Below are positions 60,952-64,000 of a stretch of DNA of 64,000 nt, piece by piece. The DNA is taken from contig CP012820.1 of NCBI GenBank assembly GCA_001936135.1, positions 682,001-746,000 on the forward strand, given 5' to 3'. Origin of the DNA: Saccharomycopsis fibuligera x Saccharomycopsis cf. fibuligera (Eukaryota; Ascomycota; Saccharomycetes; Ascoideales; Saccharomycopsidaceae). The notes under the pieces are model-generated. The model searched no databases. It was not told the origin of the DNA and saw only the letters and a list, made by a program, of their open reading frames with translations. Numbering within the stretch: position 1 is the first letter of the stretch; every line of letters begins with the position of its first letter. Position numbers and translations under genes: made by a program.

Positions 60952-61083
60952 TTGAAAAGATGGCTTTAGTGTTTATTTGTTAGTCTGCAGAAACATTAAT
61001 TTTATAATAGTATACATGTATAGAGAGCAGGAGGAATTAAGTATAGTGAGTTAGCCTATGTACCAGTAATGAAAAAATGCATT

Positions 61084-61137
61084 AATTGTAATTGTAATTG
61101 TAATTGTAATTGTAATTGTAGTTGTAGTTGTAATTGT
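61084..61137. repeat. ATTGTA hexamer array
   Basis: About nine units, two of them GTTGTA variants, lie in the PAP1 3' flank. Confidence 0.9.
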
Positions 61138-61291
61138 TTTGAATTTAAGTATTTTTATTTTTTCATTTTACAATGTAGATATATATATATATTAAGATCA
61201 TTATAAGTGTAGATTTGAAAGGGAGATACCGTAACAGTGGATCTAATGGCCTTTATATTCGGGTAAGTTTCTGAGCAAAAAAACGCCGCGG

Positions 61292-61483
61292 ATGAGATCA
61301 GCAGCAGCAGCAGCCGCGGTTCAATACTGGCACACACAGATATTAACACTTCTTGAGGACACACACATATCGTTACTGCTGAATACGATAAACATATTGA
61401 TTATCCTGTGTCTTGTCATATTATTATTTCTGCCAACTCTTGTTTTGATACCTGGAGAAAAAGGAACTCTATTTGACTTTTGA
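61292..61483 (+). CDS. Hypothetical 63-residue single-pass membrane ORF, doubtful
   Basis: The frame starts with ATG and encodes a short Ala-rich head, a polar segment VQYWHTQILTLLEDTHISLL and a strongly hydrophobic stretch INILIILCLVILLFLPTLVL followed by IPGEKGTLFDF. That layout is what a small tail- or single-anchored membrane protein looks like, but I recognise no family, and in AT-rich DNA hydrophobic frames arise by chance. The Ala run comes from a GCA/GCC repeat. Confidence 0.3.
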   Translation: MRSAAAAAAVQYWHTQILTLLEDTHISLLLNTINILIILCLVILLFLPTLVLIPGEKGTLFDF

Positions 61484-61548
61484 AGGTGAAAGAAGCCAGT
61501 GGGGGAAAATTCTAAAAAAATCAGACAAGTGGCTTGGAATTTCAATTA

Positions 61549-61621
61549 TTTGATTTAGTATTGAATTGAATTGGATTGATTTGATTTGAACTGAATTTAA
61601 TTGAACTAAACTGAACTGAAG
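61549..61621. repeat. Degenerate ATTGA / ACTGA pentamer array
   Basis: About fourteen units of a five-base period drift between ATTGA, TTTGA and ACTGA, about 240 bases before the apyrase start. Confidence 0.8.
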
Positions 61622-61862
61622 AGCAAAGCCTTTTTTAACTCAAACCACAAAAGGGATATCAACACAGATAACGGTATAGGATCTTATTTGACACTAAAAG
61701 CATTTTTCGAATTATACTACCGATCCGAATTTCAAGATCTATAGGATCATTATTCATGGACTTTTTTTACAGAGTTCTTCACATTATATTATACTACTTG
61801 TGAATCGCAGATCTATAAAATTCACATAATAATACAACACAATATTATAAAATTAATACATT

Positions 61863-64000
61863 ATGGTTACAATACAGGAAAATCTGCAACAGCTTCGCCG
61901 TCGCTCGAACTCAAAATTCAAAAACAAGGGCAAAAAAAAAGGTCCAGTTTTTGACAAAAATGGAATTCCTTATGACTATATCATCATTATTGATTCAGGG
62001 TCCAAGGGTTCAAGAGCGTATGTTTATAATTGGCTTAGTGCGAGATATATAGTGGAGCATGGTGTGAAGGTGCAATTGGAGCTGGCTGGTGTTGCTAGTA
62101 CGCTGGCTAAGCCAGAATTAGTTGAAAGATTTGAAGTTGGTTTTGATGGGGATCAAGATAAGGATGATGATAATGATAATTATGAGGCTGGTTATTATGG
62201 AGATAGTGAGGGGGAGAGTATTTGGGATAGAGAAGCAAAGAAAGGAAATGATGATGTGGATACCAGTGATGATGAAACAGATGACGAGGACAATAATGAT
62301 TATAGTGACAAAGATGGTAAGAATAAGGATAAAGGAAAAGGGAACAAAAAGCTTCCGCTGTCAATAACTCATAAAGATTTGCTTCCCACAATACATACCC
62401 GCCCTGATTGGCGAAAAAAAATCAAACCGGGAATCTCATCATTCAAAAATAATCCTGATAAAGTTGGGAAACAACATATTCAAGCGCTTTTAAAAGCAGC
62501 ATCTCAAGTAGTACCTAAAGAACAACAATACCGTACGCCAATATTTTTGCATGCTACTGCAGGAATGCGATTATTGAAACCCCTGGAACAATTTCAAATT
62601 CTTGATAATACATGCAAGTATATCCAAGCCCATAGCAATTTCTATTTGCCGGATTGTCCATCCCATATTAATGTCATTAATGGTGATGTTGAAGGTCTCT
62701 ACGGTTGGATTGGGTTAAATTATTTGATGGGATCATTTAATAATCCTCAGGGTCATAATCATGGCAAAAATCATCATACTTATGGGTTGCTTGATATGGG
62801 TGGTGCTTCGACACAAATTGCTTTCCAGCCTAACGAAACTGAAGTTAATGAGCATTCCAATACATTATACAAATTGCAATTAGCATCATTTGGTCAAGAG
62901 AAGGCAGACTTATCCTATAATGTGTTTTCGTCTTCGTTTTTAGGCTATGGGATGTATCAATCCAGAGACAAATATTTATCGATATTGACTAGTGAAATAT
63001 TGAGTCAAAAAAATAAACAGTCGGAGAAAAAATTAGTAATAAAAAATCCGTGCTTGCCTAAAGGATTATCTTCTGTTGAACAGATTGAAAACGTGAATAA
63101 TAATTACAAATTTACAGTTCAAGGAACCGGAAATTTCACCGCTTGTATGAATACACTATACCCATTGCTTGTTAGTACTCAGGATAATACCAAGTCAATA
63201 TGTGATTCGGAGAACCCCCAAGATGTATCCTCGTGTTTATTGCTGGACTCTATTCCTTCGTTGGACTTTGATATTGATCGATTTGTTGGAGTCAGTGGGT
63301 ACTGGGACTCTATTGGAAACTTGCTTAATCTAAAAGATAATCATAACAATGCTGCTAACATGGATGAAAAGTATGCAAATGCTTATAAATACGAGTCCTT
63401 TTATAATCGTACTGCTGAAGTTTGCAACTTGGAGTGGAAAGAGTTGACAAAGCTTAATGATAAAATGACTGGCAACAGCAACGGCAAGAAAAACTCAAAG
63501 GGCAGCAGCACCCATAACAAGGACAGTAATAATGTAAAATTGTCTGATCTATCCGACGAGGAACTTTCTGAACTTTGTTTTAAATCGTCATGGGTGTTGA
63601 ATGTTTTGCATCGTGGATTGGGATTCCCAAGATATGGCATTGATGAAAACACACGAAATGCTTACGATAACAAATCCAGCATTCATGTGGCTGAAAGTAT
63701 CAATGGTTCTGATTTTTCTTGGACCTTGGGCCGCGCTGTGCTTTACGCTTCTTCTGAAAGCGCTGAAGCGTTTTCCTCTAGTTCTGGATCAAGCTCTGTT
63801 TATGATTCTGCTAGCCAGACTACTAAGGACCATTTGCTACCAGACAAAATTGGATTTGTGCATGGTATTGCTACGGATACCTTCTACTATGGTGGTGAAG
63901 CTGAAGGTATTGATCCAAGACCAGCTTTTGTTAGTGCTTCAGAATACAAAAATTTTAAAATTAACGAAAGTGATGATTATGGCAAAGGATACAATAGCGA
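61863..64000 (+). CDS. YND1: Golgi apyrase of the Ynd1 / GDA1-CD39 family, N-terminal part (runs off the right edge)
   Basis: The family hydrolyses nucleoside di- and triphosphates in the Golgi lumen, supplying GMP for nucleotide-sugar exchange during glycosylation. The visible 712 codons contain the apyrase conserved regions in order: ACR1 IIDSGSKGSRAYVYNW near 42-57, ACR2 LHATAGMRLL, ACR3 GDVEGLYGWIGLNYL and ACR4 LLDMGGASTQIAF, then CFKSSWVLNVLHRGLGF. ACR1 reads DSGSKGSR where many members have DAGSSGSR. An acidic Asp/Asn-rich insert of about 70 residues sits between ACR1 and ACR2. There is no N-terminal signal or anchor; in Ynd1 the membrane anchor is C-terminal, which would be outside the window. 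That and the inserts favour Ynd1 over Gda1. Codon 8 is CTG. Confidence 0.88.
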   Translation, partial: MVTIQENLQQLRRRSNSKFKNKGKKKGPVFDKNGIPYDYIIIIDSGSKGSRAYVYNWLSARYIVEHGVKVQLELAGVASTLAKPELVERFEVGFDGDQDKDDDNDNYEAGYYGDSEGESIWDREAKKGNDDVDTSDDETDDEDNNDYSDKDGKNKDKGKGNKKLPLSITHKDLLPTIHTRPDWRKKIKPGISSFKNNPDKVGKQHIQALLKAASQVVPKEQQYRTPIFLHATAGMRLLKPLEQFQILDNTCKYIQAHSNFYLPDCPSHINVINGDVEGLYGWIGLNYLMGSFNNPQGHNHGKNHHTYGLLDMGGASTQIAFQPNETEVNEHSNTLYKLQLASFGQEKADLSYNVFSSSFLGYGMYQSRDKYLSILTSEILSQKNKQSEKKLVIKNPCLPKGLSSVEQIENVNNNYKFTVQGTGNFTACMNTLYPLLVSTQDNTKSICDSENPQDVSSCLLLDSIPSLDFDIDRFVGVSGYWDSIGNLLNLKDNHNNAANMDEKYANAYKYESFYNRTAEVCNLEWKELTKLNDKMTGNSNGKKNSKGSSTHNKDSNNVKLSDLSDEELSELCFKSSWVLNVLHRGLGFPRYGIDENTRNAYDNKSSIHVAESINGSDFSWTLGRAVLYASSESAEAFSSSSGSSSVYDSASQTTKDHLLPDKIGFVHGIATDTFYYGGEAEGIDPRPAFVSASEYKNFKINESDDYGKGYNS

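Larger units (their letters stand above)
60952..61862. other. 0.9-kb gap PAP1 / YND1 with simple repeats and a doubtful small ORF
   Basis: Contents are an ATTGTA hexamer array (61084-61137), a degenerate ATTGA-type pentamer array (61549-61621), a TA run near 61180-61192, and a 63-codon ORF listed separately. No tRNA is seen. The last 200 bases are the promoter of the apyrase gene. Confidence 0.55.

Overview
The window looks like nuclear DNA of a budding yeast from the CUG-Ser clade, most like the Lodderomyces / Candida parapsilosis group. Genes are dense and almost intron-free. There are long T and A homopolymer runs between genes, Asn/Ser/Asp-rich low-complexity proteins, a gene for a complex I assembly factor (NDUFAF6 type, absent from Saccharomyces), and in-frame CTG codons are missing from the most conserved genes I read (COQ5, MCR1). 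The species assignment is inference. I saw no rRNA, no convincing tRNA, no transposon, LTR, virus-like element or CRISPR array.

Layout, left to right: SMC4 (cut by the left edge, -), an unrecognised 907-residue probably mitochondrial protein (-), RAD4 (+), NDUFAF6-like (+), SPT2 (-), RRP1 with one intron (-), SLU7 (+), CTK2 (-), DBP4 (-), NOP9 (-), COQ5 (+), MED1 split by an in-frame TGA (-), an MSC2-like zinc transporter (+), MGM1 (+), CCT8 (-), RPC25 (+), a doubtful small ORF (-), an MRP8-like gene (+), MCR1 (+), QNS1 (-), PRO1 (+), PIH1 (+), AVT3 (-), LTV1 (+), KOG1 (+), PAP1 (+), a doubtful small membrane ORF (+), and a YND1-type apyrase cut by the right edge (+). Several frames stay open upstream of the first ATG; I placed starts at an ATG supported by family comparison.

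Themes: ribosome biogenesis (RRP1, DBP4, NOP9, LTV1), some with RRPE/PAC-like promoter motifs; RNA processing and transcription (SLU7, PAP1, CTK2, MED1, RPC25, SPT2); mitochondrial function (NDUFAF6-like, COQ5, MGM1, MCR1, the 907-residue protein); genome maintenance (SMC4, RAD4); metabolism and transport (QNS1, PRO1, AVT3, MSC2-like, YND1); and folding or signalling (CCT8, PIH1, KOG1). The genes do not form one pathway. From established knowledge, several neighbour pairs are also close in S. cerevisiae: RAD4-SPT2, RRP1-SLU7, CTK2/NOP9/DBP4/CCT8, and RPC25/MRP8/MCR1/AVT3/LTV1.

I found no new multi-gene system. The points most worth a second look are the in-frame TGA inside MED1, the ATG-free leader of about 700 bases before PAP1, the GC-rich peak around the QNS1/PRO1 divergent promoter, the very long homopolymer runs, the His-repeat arrays of the zinc transporter, and the unrecognised 907-residue protein.
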